Source: Adiantum capillus-veneris (taxonomy: Eukaryota; Streptophyta; Polypodiopsida; Polypodiales; Pteridaceae). From it: a DNA stretch of 64,000 bases. Each line of letters begins with the position of its first letter. Position 1 is the first letter of the stretch. Made by a program: the position numbers and the translations under genes. Shown here piece by piece: positions 1 through 10,780 of the stretch. The notes under the pieces are model-generated. The model was not told where the DNA came from, did no database searches, and was given only the letters and a program-made list of their open reading frames with translations. The stretch lies in contig CM043953.1 of NCBI GenBank assembly GCA_014529385.2, forward strand, positions 76,473,872 to 76,537,871. The letters are read 5' to 3'.

Positions 1-1190
1 GTATTATTAGGTAATTTTGCAAAAAATCACACGTTAACATCCAACTTTTTTCCTCTCTCTTCAAACATTGCCCTTAATTACTTAGTTCTCTTCCACCCCT
101 CCTAGATGGCATACTCCGTGATGACTATGTGCATGGGTTGAACAATCGTGTCTATGCATAGCTTTGGTTGGCTCTACCATGCTTTGAAGGTCAATGCAAT
201 TCAAACCATTATGATGTGCAAGAGTTGGGTCTTGAGTAATTAACTCAAGGGTTTCTGAGGTCGAGGTTTTCTTTTGTTGTCTCCTGAAGAGAAAATCTTG
301 TAGCTTGTATGCTCTTTGCATTATTGTACCGTCAGGATGCTTTGGCACACTGATTTCCTGAGCTGTCGGTATCAATAATGATGGTTTTCGAGCTCTAACT
401 CGCCATTGGTATCTTGATTTTTCTTCAACAAAATGTTGTGGTTGAGTGTTTTGAGGCTTAACCCTCCACTGCTTCATCAGTTTTACAGTTTGTGGAGAAG
501 ATACGTGCTCTTTTTTTTTTCCAAATCTATTTTGTTTTAGATTCCCTGCTCAAAGATTCTTGTCTTTATGTTTTGAACCTTGGAACCATCTTTGGTACAG
601 TAGATGATGTTTTGGGCAGTCAGATTTTCGTGACTCCTTGCATGCTACTTGTAGCATTTGCTTGGCTATAGGATGGAGAATATTAATTGCTTTGTGGTTT
701 GCTCTGCTGGTAACCTCCTTTCCATTCCTCTTTGCTTGGTGCAGTTGGAACAATGAGTTGTCCGCCTTTAGGTGATAGCTTCAGATGATTGGTATCCCAA
801 TCTAGTACCGCCTTGTACATCCGCATGCTGAGATTCCAAGAATCATTGTTTCATTCATGTGTTCGTCTGGTAAGCATATAAATTGATGAAGGCATGAACA
901 TCAATGTACTATCACATTTAAGTTGAATATTCTCAATGTCGGTGTTGGGTTCTTGTTTCATCCTCTAATAGTCGATATTCCTGAAGTCAAAGACTGATTC
1001 GTTGCTTTCTTGTACGTGGAATAACTGACTGCATTTACTCGAGCTCCTATATCAACCAATGCATTTGTGCTATGATTGTCCAGCTATACTTTGATGGAAA
1101 GGTCCATTCCATCTAGCCATTCATCATCTGCTGACACTCCACCTTTCTATAATTCCCATAATCATTCATCTAGTTCCAGAGTCTTGATGG
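1..1190 (-). pseudogene. Decayed retroelement gag/protease-like fragment
   Basis: Read on the minus strand, the stretch near 1090-1000 gives 'NALVDIGARVNAVS', which resembles a retropepsin active site (usually D-S/T-G-A) with the second residue changed to I. The rest is open only in short pieces: a basic 67-residue piece at 753-550 and a 131-residue Pro/Gln/His-rich piece at 477-82. I do not recognise those two pieces. Stops are frequent between them. The region abuts a fragment of gypsy family 3 (from 1201) and may be a different gypsy lineage that it inserted into, or a rearranged part of the same family. The protease assignment is inference from a single motif. Confidence 0.4.
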
Positions 1191-1200
1191 GAATAGGTAT

Positions 1201-1737
1201 TTGTTGATTTTTGAGAGTAGATTTCCTTTTGAGTACTCAAAGTTGAGCATCCTCTTGGGCTTCATCAATGACGTGCTGTCATTTTATCTTTCTTTGCTTT
1301 GCTGCATGCATCTTTTCTACCAATTCATTGGTTAGTGGAAAATTGTACTTCTTTAAACGATAGCCACTAATCCAATGAGCCATTGGTTCACCATCTAGGG
1401 TGGACAACTTAACTTCTCCACTTGGAGATACGTCTTCAATGATAAACGGTCCGTTTCCCTTTTTCTTAAACTTGGGAAGGTGTTGCTTAAGGGAATAGAA
1501 TAAAACTAAGTCCCCTTTTTTGAAGATTTTTGTAACTAGATGGGAATCAAAAAACTATTTTTGTTTTTGCTTTTGTACATAGATGAGAGCTACAGTTGTT
1601 AGTCTTTGCTCATCAAGCTTTTCCAAATATTCAAGCCTCTCTGATCATTCATGTCCAGTCCACTCAAGATCCTTAGCTACCCTTAGTGTCGGCAATAGAA
1701 ATTCTATAGACTATATGGCATCAAGACCATAAACAGC
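1201..1737 (-). pseudogene. Gypsy family 3 fragment C (integrase C-terminal region)
   Basis: This stretch is clearly homologous, base by base, to 22730-23240 in gypsy copy B. On the minus strand it reads 'FKKGDLVLFYSL', then 'KKKGNGPFIIEDV', then 'STLDGEPMAHWISGYRLKKY', the beta-rich GPF-type tail that follows the integrase core in many gypsy elements. Homology ends sharply near 1736, where in-frame copia integrase starts on the opposite strand. The junction is therefore a rearrangement or insertion breakpoint, and no LTR is present there. The fragment has no integrase core and cannot be functional. Confidence 0.75.
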
Positions 1738-2884
1738 CACATAAGCATAGAAGCAGTAGAAGAGATACACAGTTGGCACTTGTTCATAGTGATTTGTGTG
1801 GACCGATGCCTAACCTATCTCTAGGGGGAGCTTCTTACTTTATGACATTTATAGATGATTACTCAAGGAAAGTATGGGTTTACTTTCTCAAGCACAAGGA
1901 TGAAGCGTTTAGTGTTTTCAAAACGTTTGTGACACTTGTGGAGAATCAGAGTGGCAAGAAGCTTAAATGCTTACGCACTGACAATGGTGGAGAGTATGTT
2001 TCAAAGGCCTTTCAGGACTTTTGTGAGTCAAAAGGTATAAAACGTGAACTTACTGCTCCTTACAATCCTCCTCAAAATGGTGTTGCTGAGAGGATGAATA
2101 GGACCATACAAGAGAAGGTCAGAAGTATGTTGTCTAATGCACAACTGCCAAATGGGTTTTGGACTGAAGCTGTATCAACAGCTGTTCATCTTGTAAATAG
2201 ATCTCCTAGCAAGGTTTTGTAGAAGGATTCAGTGCGAGAGATGGTATGGTCAGGCAAAATGCCCTCATACAAGCATCTCAGAGTCTTTGGCTGTGAGGCA
2301 TATACTCACGTTCCAAAGGAATTTAGGAACAAACTTGAGCCAAAGAGTAGAAAGTGCATCTTTCTAAGCTATGGTAATTCTCGTGAGATGGGGTAAAGAC
2401 TTTGGGATCCCGAATCCAAAAAGGTTGTCCGCAACAATGATGTTCACTTTAATGAATCCAAATATCATTCTAAACCAGAAAGGGTTGAGGAGATTAGAAG
2501 AGTTGTGTTCCAAGAAGATGGACCTGCACGTGCAAGACAAAATGTCAGGGCCCAAGAGGAGCAAGGACTGGATAGAGTGGAACCACAGGTTGTGGCTGAG
2601 CCTGAGCCACCTATTGTGCGTAGATCTGGACGTGTCACACGACCTCCTGATAGGTTTGTTCCATCTATGAACTATGTCATGTTGACTGATTGCAATGAGC
2701 CTTCATGTTACAAGGAAGCAGTGCAAATGAAGGACTCCGGGAATTGGCAATTGGCCATGCAGTCAGAGATGACAGCTCTGCATAAAAACTAGACATGGAA
2801 GCTAGTTAAATTACCACAGGGCAAAAAGGCTCTACCTTGTAAATGGGTTTACAGGTATAAGATCACCGCTCATGATAGTCAACC
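1737..2884 (+). pseudogene. Ty1/copia pol, 5' part (integrase to start of reverse transcriptase)
   Basis: The plus strand encodes the copia integrase catalytic core: 'VHSDLCGPM' (first Asp), 'LRTDNGGEY' (second Asp) and 'PPQNGVAERMNRT' (Glu), the D,D35E triad of a retroviral-type integrase. It continues through 'HLRVFGCEAY' and 'RLWDPESKKVV' into the acidic linker with the 'RRSGRVTRPPDR' motif, then the start of reverse transcriptase ('NWQLAMQSEM', 'TWKLVKLPQGKK', 'PCKWVYRYK'). In-frame stops occur at 2220-2222, near 2394-2396 and near 2790-2792. All fit single substitutions (for example Gln to TAG), so the copy is dead. The frame breaks off at 2884 where the chromovirus LTR begins and resumes at 13594. 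Gag, protease and the 5' LTR are missing; position 1736 is a breakpoint. Confidence 0.93.
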
Positions 2885-4958
2885 TGTGAGGTCCCCACCC
2901 TGTTGTATCAAACAACGGATCTGATGGTAAACCTGGTGGCCACTAGATCTATAGCGGAAGCAAACAAAATGGTTCAGGGTTCAACTAGCGGACGATCTCT
3001 CATCACAAAGTGAGTCGAGTTCTAGCCTACTAACAAGGAGATCTAGCTCCACCTTGCAGGGGAAGTGTACTTAACTATCTAGCGATCCTAAGACCCACCT
3101 TCCAAGAGGAGAGAAACCCCAAGTGCCTTTTTTCCCATGTTTCAGAGGCACGTACTCTCGAGGATTCGCCGCTCTAGGGGCAATGAGTAATACCAATATT
3201 GAGTAAGCACTATGGGGACAGAGAGTTCCCGACCAATCGGGACCACCCATCTCGTAGGCATTGGCAACCAGAGCCAAGCCCCCACTTTCCACCCCCACAC
3301 TCACACTTCCTCGTGTGACCTAATTACTACCACAAAGGTTGTTCAACATAGATATTCCTTGTTTAATTCCGAATCACATGGTTCGTTAAAACAGTCCTTC
3401 AACCAGTATTGCAAACAACACCAAGACAAAATTCTAGTAAAAATTCTACTCAAACTTATTCATAAAAGTTCCAATGTTCTAGAGGTACAACATCCCCCCT
3501 CCAGCGAGAGTTCACTCCTCCCGTTGTCGCCTAGCTGCCCATACAACTAGGTATGTCCACCGCATAGAAAGCACGTCATGGACACTCCCACCGCATAGAA
3601 AGCAAGACGTGGGTTCCCACCGCAAAGAAAGCAAGTCGTGGGTATCCACCGCATAGAAAGCAAGTTGTGGATTCAAGAGACCTTAACGAGGAACTCAGCC
3701 CCCTATGATCAGTAGGGGGGTCAGGACTGATTCAACATTGGAAATAAAATGAACATGCGAGCTAAATTTTCCTACAACATCTTTCCTCTTGCAAAAAAGC
3801 ATACCCTTCAACATTAACTTCCTACTTAGAGTAATGTACAATGATTTCAATCCGAGGTTTCCGTCGGATTTATCCAACATGTTTGGGGATATAGCATTCC
3901 CTATCTAGCGTATGCAATGTTAATTAAACACTTGAATAAAATATGCTACCTCTTCCACTTCTTCATCGATGGCCCGTAGATGGCCATATTTGTTCCTCCA
4001 TGGGAGCCTTCCCCTTCCCGTTGACATTGCTCGTTCCTGCTCGCGATCATGGGCCCCATCCAAGCGCATCCTCTTAAGTAACCGGAGGCATTTCTCACTA
4101 CTTTACATGATTAGCTTGAGAAAGAGCTAAGGTTCACAAGCATCATAACGTCCAATGGGTAGATTAGTGACATCAATTAATCCCTCCTATATGAAGTCTA
4201 GATTTTCTTTCATAAAGCAAATCATTAAGGATGGCACATAATCCTATGGGAACCGGCTCTAAGATAATTATTCGGCTTACATGATCAAGAATAATTAGGA
4301 TTTCACTATTGGAATTACCAGAGAATTGGATTAAGTATGATTAAACTATTTCCTAGCAATTAGATGATGCAGATTTACCCTGTGCATATGTGTGAGGAAA
4401 AACCAATTCTTAGAGACTTATTGACGGATTAATTTCTCCTTAATTATGTCTTAATGCATAAGAGAAATGAATTCAATTAAGCTACAATGTTAATGAGTGA
4501 TTACAATAGTGATTCTCTTCAATCTGCACAAATACTAGCTTACCGATTAATTACTATGCTATCTAGAGAGAGAAGATTATGATAATTATGCTCTAATCCT
4601 TAATCGAGAGTGAAGAATGGCTGATAATTCAGGTATGGAATGATGATTACATAATAGAGTACGAATAAGGAGAATTTAGAGAGTAGTCATAGAGATTTTC
4701 GACTAGGAATAAGAATAATAGACAAGGAGTTTAGATGGTAGAGAAAAAGATTTACAGATGGCATTAATTAAACTGTCGTTACGGTGATTAAGAGCTGGTA
4801 ATCTTCTGGATTTTCTAATCTAATTGAGCTTCTTGAGATGAAAATTCGACAGCACCTCCCTCCTAGCTTCTTCTTCAATAGGTGTGTGATTCGGCAGCAC
4901 CTCCCCAATGTATGTGGGTGTGTGTGTGTATGCACTGTGTGTGTGTGTGTGTGATCAT

Positions 4959-5004
<46 letters not shown>

Positions 5005-5665
5005 GTCTTTAAATAGGCTTCTACAGGCTGAAAATCGATCTGGGTTGCTAAATGCATATGGGAGCTTCTCCAGTTAAGCATGGCAAGTCCAGTTCTCTGC
5101 CCACCAAGTGTCAGGTTGGCTTGGTTAACTGGTTCTGAGACTGAGTTGCAGGCTTGGCAGCTTTTCCAAGACTCCCACAAAGCAAGAGGGCGCCCCCTAG
5201 CTGCTAAAGCTGATCTGGAGTGGCCTGGGACCTGTTCCCACACAGTCCCGGGCCCCCGGTGCCTCCCCGGACAATTTTTAGGAAATTTGGTTCTAGGCTA
5301 AAACGGGTCATACGAATCGGATTTTGATGCCGTAAATTGCCATACGAAGCTCTAACTAAGGCGTACTGGACCGAGTACCTGCCATATTTAGCAGCCCTCG
5401 GGGTTCAAAAATGCATTTTTCTCAAATTTGGGGTACAGGTGCAGATTTTGGAGACGGTCGAGACTGGACGGTTCGGGTGACCAAAAACTTACTATTTTTA
5501 GAAATTTTTCACAAAAATTATTTTAATTCACATTTTGAAGCTTTATAACATTCTAAACATCATGGCACTGACAGAATCACGAAAACTGCTAAAACTAGTA
5601 ACTTATTCCATTGTATTCATTTCGTGGTACAAGGGTGCTCTTGTGATTGGGTCAGAGACCTTACA
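2885..5665 (-). repeat. 3' LTR of the chromovirus
   Basis: This 2781-bp direct repeat matches 10781-13593 along its whole length. It contains four imperfect copies of a 29-30 bp repeat built on CCACCGCATAGAAAGCAAG at about 3558-3675, and a (TG)n tract at 4918-5001. A TATA-like TATTTAAAG box (minus strand, near 5013) sits just upstream of the (CA)n tract in the sense of the element, so transcription may start in or beside the microsatellite (inference). Open frames inside the LTR match the same frames in the other LTR and are not taken as genes. The stretch 3740-4090 differs from its partner by many one-base losses, unlike the rest. Confidence 0.95.
4918..5001. repeat. (TG)n microsatellite in the left LTR
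   Basis: TG dinucleotides are interrupted by short 'tatgcac' and 'atcataa' stretches. The matching tract in the other LTR (12842-12932) is several units longer, which accounts for part of the length difference between the two LTRs. Confidence 0.95.
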
Positions 5666-5676
5666 ACCTCCCCAAC
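5666..5676 (-). promoter_or_regulatory. Polypurine tract of the chromovirus
   Basis: On the minus strand the purine-rich TTGGGGAGGT lies directly against the 3' LTR start. This is the expected place and composition for the plus-strand DNA primer of a gypsy element. Confidence 0.75.
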
Positions 5677-5696
5677 GTGAAAAATTTGAGATGTCC

Positions 5697-6086
5697 TCAT
5701 CTCAAGAATGTGTTTCGGTAATCTTTTAAGAGCGTCGATTCGTCCTTCCAAGTTGCATCTTCTTCAGGGTAATCCTTCCATTTTACTAGATGCTCTGTGA
5801 TAGTTCTGTTGCGTAACTTTCTTTCCCTTGTTTCAAGTACATAGTCAGGTTGGAGCTCGAGAACTCCTTGTGCTGGAATGACTATCGGATCTGAGTCCAA
5901 GAATTGATCAGGATTGGGAATATAGGGTTTGAGTAAGCTGACATGGAATACATCATGAACCTTCAAGTTTGCAGGTAACTTTAGCTTGTATGCCTGGTCA
6001 CTTATAACCTTAACGATCTCAAATGGTCCACAATACCTTGGGCTTAGCTTCTTGTATCTGCCTAGCAATAAATTTCTTTTCTTAGG
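5697..6086 (-). pseudogene. Chromovirus pol C-terminus with chromodomain
   Basis: About 125 residues start with the GPF-like integrase tail ('LGRYKKLSPRYCGPFEIV', then 'LKVHDVFHVSLLKPY') and end in a chromodomain: 'DYVLETRERKLRNRT', 'HLVKWKDYPEEDATWKDE', 'LLKDY'. The aromatic positions Y, W and W of a chromodomain cage can be seen. In plant chromoviruses this domain is thought to steer integration toward particular chromatin. An in-frame TGA at about 6086 (context R-V-stop-P, fitting a CGA to TGA change) separates this piece from the integrase core. The normal stop lies only about 20 bp before the PPT. Confidence 0.92.
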
Positions 6087-6866
6087 TCAGACTCGGAGAA
6101 AAACCTTATCTCCTTCCTTGAAAGTTCTATCTGAGAGGTTCTTACCTGCATAGTGCTTCTGCCTATCTTGAGCTGCCTGAATGTCTTGGCGAATGGCTCT
6201 CGTCTGTGCTTCCATATCTTCTAACATTTTTCTAGAGGCTTCTACTCTGATGGTTGGATCTGAAAAGTTCAGTGGTGCTAAACAGTCCTGTCCATAAAGA
6301 GCTTTGAAAGGTGACATTCCAATGCTTCTGTGTTCGGAAGAGTTATAAGCATATTCTACCAAAGGTAGATATTGTAACTTCTTTGGCTCTTGTGAACAAT
6401 AGGCTCTGAGAATGTCCTCGATGACTTGATTAACTCTTTCGGTTTGCCCGTCAGTCTGCGAATGATACGCTGTGCTGAAGGCTAATTGTGACCCAATAGA
6501 TTGGAAAAGAGAGGTCCAAAATTTTGATGTAAACTTGGCATCTCTATCACTGACAATACGCTTGGGTAGACCATGTAGCCTGAAAATCTCCTTGATGAAT
6601 ACCCGACTAATATCTAAAGCAGTAAAGGTTGTCTTTACGTGTATTAGATGAGCCACTTTTGTGAGCATGTCAACAACCACGAAAACAGAATCATACCCTC
6701 CTGTAGAAGGTAACCCTGTAACAAAATCCATACTGATGCATTCCCACTTCATCTGGGGTATGTCAAGAGGTTGAAGTTGCCCTCGTAATTTGATCCTTTC
6801 GGCCTTTATTCGTTGACAAGAAAGACATTGCCTCACATAGCGAAGTATGTCTCCTTTCATTCCAGA
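6087..6866 (-). pseudogene. Chromovirus integrase core
   Basis: The frame encodes the end of the HHCC zinc-binding domain ('CLSCQRIKAERIK') and the D,D35E core: 'SMDFVTGLPS' (first Asp), 'IVSDRDAKFTS' (second Asp) and 'DGQTERVNQVIE' (Glu). It continues to 'SPFKALYGQD' and a helical tail rich in Gln and Arg. It inserts the double-stranded cDNA into the host genome. It is separated from RT-RNase H by one in-frame TAG just upstream (context S-Y-F-stop-S-G-M, probably Trp to TAG) and from the chromodomain by one TGA. Otherwise the frame is undamaged, so the element lost function recently. Confidence 0.94.
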
Positions 6867-8684
6867 CTAGAAATAACTCCTTGTGACGGCGTGAAGAGTT
6901 TTAGCATAGCCTGGGTGTCCGGATGTAGGGCTATCGTGTGCTTCATATAGAATGGCCTTCTTTAAAGCTGGGTCTCGGGGTACATAGAGTCTATGTCTGT
7001 AGTAAATACATCCTCCCATAAGAGAGTAATCTTTAGCTTCAGGCATCTTATTCTGCTGGACTAATGAAGCCATACGTTGGTACTCTGGATCTTCGAGGGA
7101 TGCTTCTTTGATTCTATCCCAGATAGGGTTATTTGGAATAGAGATAGCTCCGAGAAACGATTTTCGGCTAAGACCATCTGCAACTGCGTTTTCCTTCCCT
7201 GGTCTATACTTTATGTCAAGGTCATATTCCTGTAATAGCTCTATCCATCGCCGTTGTCGCATATTGAGAATGGGTTGAGTAAAAATCCACTTTAAACTCT
7301 TGTGGTCAGTAACCAACTGAAACTTGCGTCCAAGAAGATAATGTCTCCATAACTTCAGTGCATGTATAACTGCTAAAAGTTCCAGATCATGAGTGGGATA
7401 ATTCTTCTCATGATCCCTCAGCTTTCGCGAAGTATACGCCACCGGTCTTCCTTCTTGAGTAAGAACTCCGCCTAGAGCGAATTTGCTAGCGTCGGTCGCT
7501 ACTTCAAATTCCTTACTGAAATCTGGAAGCTTTAAAATAGGAGCTGAGACCAAGAATTCTTTTAGCTTAGCAAAGCTAGACTCGTGCTCGGTCTTCCATT
7601 TGATCCTCATTCCTTTCTTCAGGAGTTCCGTCAAAGGTGCAGCAATACGTGCATAATCCTTGACAAAAATCCTGTACCATCCCGTTATTCCAAGAAATCC
7701 TAGTACTTCACTGACAGTGGATGGTTGAGGCCAATCAATGATGTCTTTGACCTTATCTGGGTCCGCTGAAATCCCTTCAACCGATATGACAAATCCAAGA
7801 TAGTTGACCTTTGGTGAGCAAAAAGTGCACTTGCTCTCCTTAGCGTAAAGTTGGTGTTTCCGAAGAAGATCAAGTACTTTGCGAACATGTTCTTCGTGAT
7901 CTGCCTCGTCTTTGGAATAGATCAGAATGTCATCAAAGAAAACCAAGACAAAATCATCCAGGTAAGGTATGAAAATATCCTGCATAAGTCGGTTGAAGCT
8001 TGCAGGAGCATTTGTTAGACCAAAAGACATTACTGTGAATTCGTAGTGCCCATACCTAGTATTGAAAGCTGTCTTCAGAATATCTGATTCCTTGATCCTA
8101 ATTTGGTAATATCCTGACCTTAGATCAATCTTTGTAAATATTTTGGCGCCGTGGAGCCTGTCCAAGAGTTCGTCGATCCTTGGAATTGGATACTTGTTCT
8201 TGATAGTTACCTGATTCAGCCCACGGTAGTCTATGCATAGCCTTAAGGTCCCATCCTTCTTCTTCTGAAAAAGAACTGGAGCACCCCAAGGAGAAGTACT
8301 GGGTCGAATGAATCCTTGCTCAATGAGTTGCCTAAGTTGTTCGTTGAGTTCGATGGCCTCCAGAAGTGACATTTTATAAGGTCTTTTTGAGATAGGTTCA
8401 CACCCAGGGATAGTCTCAATCCCATGATCTACCTCTCTGTGTGGTGGAAGATTCGTAAGGTCTTCGGGGAATACGTCATCATACTCCCTCAGCCAGTCTG
8501 GTCGAAGTGAGGTATTTGATTGGTCCACCTTGTTGAGTTTAACTGCATATATTTGCTGACCCTTCCTTAGTCCCTTCAAGAGTCTGCTGGCCTTAACTAG
8601 AATAGCCCTAGGTCTCCCATTTTCCCCCTGAATTAAGGCTTCATTACCCAAGTATCTGTAAATGTAAAGTTTCCTTGTGCACAA
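6867..8684 (-). pseudogene. Chromovirus reverse transcriptase and RNase H
   Basis: A 605-residue open frame. Reverse transcriptase spans about residues 104-270, with '[18 protein letters not shown]', '[15 protein letters not shown]', '[11 protein letters not shown]' and the catalytic FFDD at about 249-252 in the context [12 protein letters not shown]. RNase H follows with '[14 protein letters not shown]', the Glu-containing '[12 protein letters not shown]' and '[10 protein letters not shown]'. The end enters the integrase zinc domain ('[17 protein letters not shown]'). The frame overlaps gag-protease by about 50 bp in a different phase, so translation needs a frameshift or the copy carries a one-base indel near 8640-8680. 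An in-frame TAG ends it prematurely. Confidence 0.95.
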
Positions 8685-9943
8685 TGGATATGGGCCTTAT
8701 TTTGCTTTAACCAGTCCATCCCTAGTATCCCATCAAAGAATCCTAAGGGTAGGGTTCCAAATTGGGCAGAAGTTGGGTGTCCCCCTAAATCAAAGTCAAT
8801 TTTTCCTGCAGAATGCTGAGATACTACCTCCTTGCCGTTTGCTAACTCGACAACTAGCTTGCTTGACGGATACTTATCTAGCTTAAGCTTTCTCATGCAT
8901 CTGGGTGAAAGAAATAAAAGAGTACTGCCACAATCTATAAGGAAGTTAACTTGTTCACCTCTGAGAGATCCTGGCGTATGAATGACTGTGTATTGCTCGC
9001 AACCATTGGGATTGTCAATTGCAGCATGTAGGGTTGCTCTCTCCACTGCTTCGTCACTCACAGTTGGTTGTACCACTGCGACATTCACTCTGGCGGTAGC
9101 TCCACGCCCTCGCCCTCTGTTCATCCTTCCTCGTTCTCCTCTCCCATTAGCTTGGCCACGCCCACGGGTATTCAAGGGTATGGCATTGGCGTTGGTTGCA
9201 TGAATGTTCCTGGGGCAATTGGATCTGTAGTGTCCATGCTCGCCGCAACCATAGCATCGAACATCAAGGAACTCCATGGTTGTGGTGGTCGCCACAATAG
9301 GGCGCTGGTTATAGGTTTGGTTGGCTGGTCTGTTGTCCCAAGCAGTGTTCCTTGCCCTCTTTGCCCAATGATTCCTCCTATTCTGATTAGCCTTTTGTAC
9401 TTCGAGAGCTAGAGGTTTAGCCCTCAACAAGGCATCCTGTAGTGTTGACGGCTTGAGAGCCTCCAGCCGAGTGTTCAAGGGATTGATTAGTCCTTGACAG
9501 AACCTTGCCACTTGTTGTTCCAAGGTCATCTTACGAGCATATCTCCGAAGAGTGACAAACTTTGCATAGTATTCTTCGACAGTTGAATTCAGCTGCCGAA
9601 GTGAAAAGAATTCATTCATTCTCAAGGTCCTATAGGCAGGTGGTAAATAACGTCCCATTATCGCAGCTTTGATGTCTTCCCAAGATTGGGAAGATCCTTT
9701 AATGTCCAGGTCTCTGCAATGTTGCTTCCACCATATCTTGGCATCGCCAGTCAAGCGTAACATCGCAACCATGGTCTGATTTACGGGTTGGGTTCCCGCA
9801 GCTTCAAAGTAATTGTCCATGGCTTCCATCCATACTTCCGCATCTCTCTCCACATTTGCCCCCTCGCCCTTAAAGATCGGATGTTGGGCTTGTTTGAGGA
9901 GAAGCTTCTTCTCTTGCGCCGCCGAGTACAGAGCAACAGGCGG
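8633..9943 (-). CDS. Chromovirus gag-protease
   Basis: The gag core runs from '[20 protein letters not shown]' through '[14 protein letters not shown]' and '[18 protein letters not shown]'. A CCHC zinc knuckle follows ('[14 protein letters not shown]', spacing C-2-C-4-H-4-C), then an Arg/Gly-rich stretch ('[14 protein letters not shown]') typical of nucleic-acid binding. The aspartic protease follows in the same frame, with active site '[12 protein letters not shown]' where plant elements usually have D-S/T-G, and '[12 protein letters not shown]' near the C-terminus. The frame is open back to about 9943 ([16 protein letters not shown]) but has no ATG, so the true start is lost, non-ATG, or joined from upstream. 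The frame ends in TAA at 8633. Confidence 0.9.
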   Translation of the reverse strand, partial: PPVALYSAAQEKKLLLKQAQHPIFKGEGANVERDAEVWMEAMDNYFEAAGTQPVNQTMVAMLRLTGDAKIWWKQHCRDLDIKGSSQSWEDIKAAIMGRYLPPAYRTLRMNEFFSLRQLNSTVEEYYAKFVTLRRYARKMTLEQQVARFCQGLINPLNTRLEALKPSTLQDALLRAKPLALEVQKANQNRRNHWAKRARNTAWDNRPANQTYNQRPIVATTTTMEFLDVRCYGCGEHGHYRSNCPRNIHATNANAIPLNTRGRGQANGRGERGRMNRGRGRGATARVNVAVVQPTVSDEAVERATLHAAIDNPNGCEQYTVIHTPGSLRGEQVNFLIDCGSTLLFLSPRCMRKLKLDKYPSSKLVVELANGKEVVSQHSAGKIDFDLGGHPTSAQFGTLPLGFFDGILGMDWLKQNKAHIHCAQGNFTFTDTWVMKP

Positions 9944-10139
9944 TACCTACATGGGTTATACGAAATTCTTGATACCATTACTTGAATTTCAAGATAGACA
10001 CGAGACTTTAATAAAATTCAAAATTCCACTTTATCAAGAGACAGAGATTTAGATACAAAAATCACTTTATTGGTGGAAATTTATTACAATCGAAACTCCT
10101 CAAGGTTTAGAATGACTGATGACCGCTTATTACATGGAT

Positions 10140-10679
10140 TTATGGATTGCGTATAACATACGCCAAGGAAATGGCATTGACATGATGCACTACTTCATTC
10201 GTGTAATAGTTCTTATACACATTCTTGAGGGGATAATAAACTAAGATATCGGGCCGGAGTTCCGCTTTCAGTAATCCAAAGGTCTTGACTCGGTTTGCTG
10301 GAATCACATTGGTGACCTTCTCCAAGAGCCAGTCGTTGATGGTTTGGTTGGAGTTGCCCGAAATAGTCTGGTCCAATCGTGTGGGCACCAAGTAGAATAT
10401 CTCTATTACTCTCAGCTCTTCTCCCCAACGTATCTTCTTCAAGTCGGTAGCCAGGCACCCTAGCTTTCGAGCATTGATGTAGTAAACCCGTCCTGGAAAT
10501 GTCCAATCAAGTTCCCATCCTTTATCAATGCGAGTGGAGTGTGGCGTATAAGCCTTCAACAGTATCTTCATGACATCTCGCCTGAACTTGTAAACTGGGG
10601 ATCTTCGAGCTTGCTCATAAATAAGCTCAAACACTTGGAACTTCCAATATTCGAGCACGGGGTCTTCCTGCAACACCAA
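10140..10679 (-). CDS. Extra ORF between PBS and gag (unknown)
   Basis: A 179-residue frame starts with ATG about 80 bp after the primer-binding site and precedes gag in the same direction. It shows no gag, protease or zinc-finger motif. The protein is basic and aromatic-rich, with mixed helix/strand composition ('YWKFQVFELIYEQARRSPVY', 'DWTFPGRVYYINARKLG', 'RPDILVYYPLKNVYKNYY'). No signal peptide or membrane segment is seen. Standard plant chromoviruses have no gene here, so it may be a lineage-specific accessory ORF. A chance open frame is less likely given its length and place. I do not recognise it. Confidence 0.55.
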   Translation of the reverse strand: MVLQEDPVLEYWKFQVFELIYEQARRSPVYKFRRDVMKILLKAYTPHSTRIDKGWELDWTFPGRVYYINARKLGCLATDLKKIRWGEELRVIEIFYLVPTRLDQTISGNSNQTINDWLLEKVTNVIPANRVKTFGLLKAELRPDILVYYPLKNVYKNYYTNEVVHHVNAISLAYVIRNP

Positions 10680-10759
10680 TGCAAGGAATTCGGATCAACT
10701 ACCTATATACTTTCAGTTCCTTTTAAATGTTCAAACAATACGACTTTATTTCCCAGTCT

Positions 10760-10778
10760 AACCTAGGCTCTGATACCC
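10760..10778 (-). promoter_or_regulatory. Primer-binding site (initiator-Met tRNA)
   Basis: Just inside the 5' LTR the minus strand reads GGTATCAGAGCCTAGGTT, close to the complement of the 3' end of plant initiator-Met tRNA (TGGTATCAGAGC...). It places the 5' LTR on the right side, as the minus-strand gene order requires. The adjoining Gly-like 'CCG' replaces the usual first T. Confidence 0.88.
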
Positions 10779-10780
10779 GG

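Noticed and set aside
3212-3550. 112-codon plus-strand ORF in the LTR (also 11108-11302) and its minus-strand partner at 3071-3304
   Set aside because: It lies in both LTRs, is truncated in one, and has no motif. LTR sequence explains it.
4875-5243. His/Thr-rich ORFs across the (TG)n tracts (also 12692-13110)
   Set aside because: They are translations of the dinucleotide repeat inside the LTRs.
10760-10778. tRNA gene at the GGTATCAGAGCC motif (also 19586)
   Set aside because: Only the short 3' complement is present, placed beside LTR ends. These are primer-binding sites, not tRNA genes.
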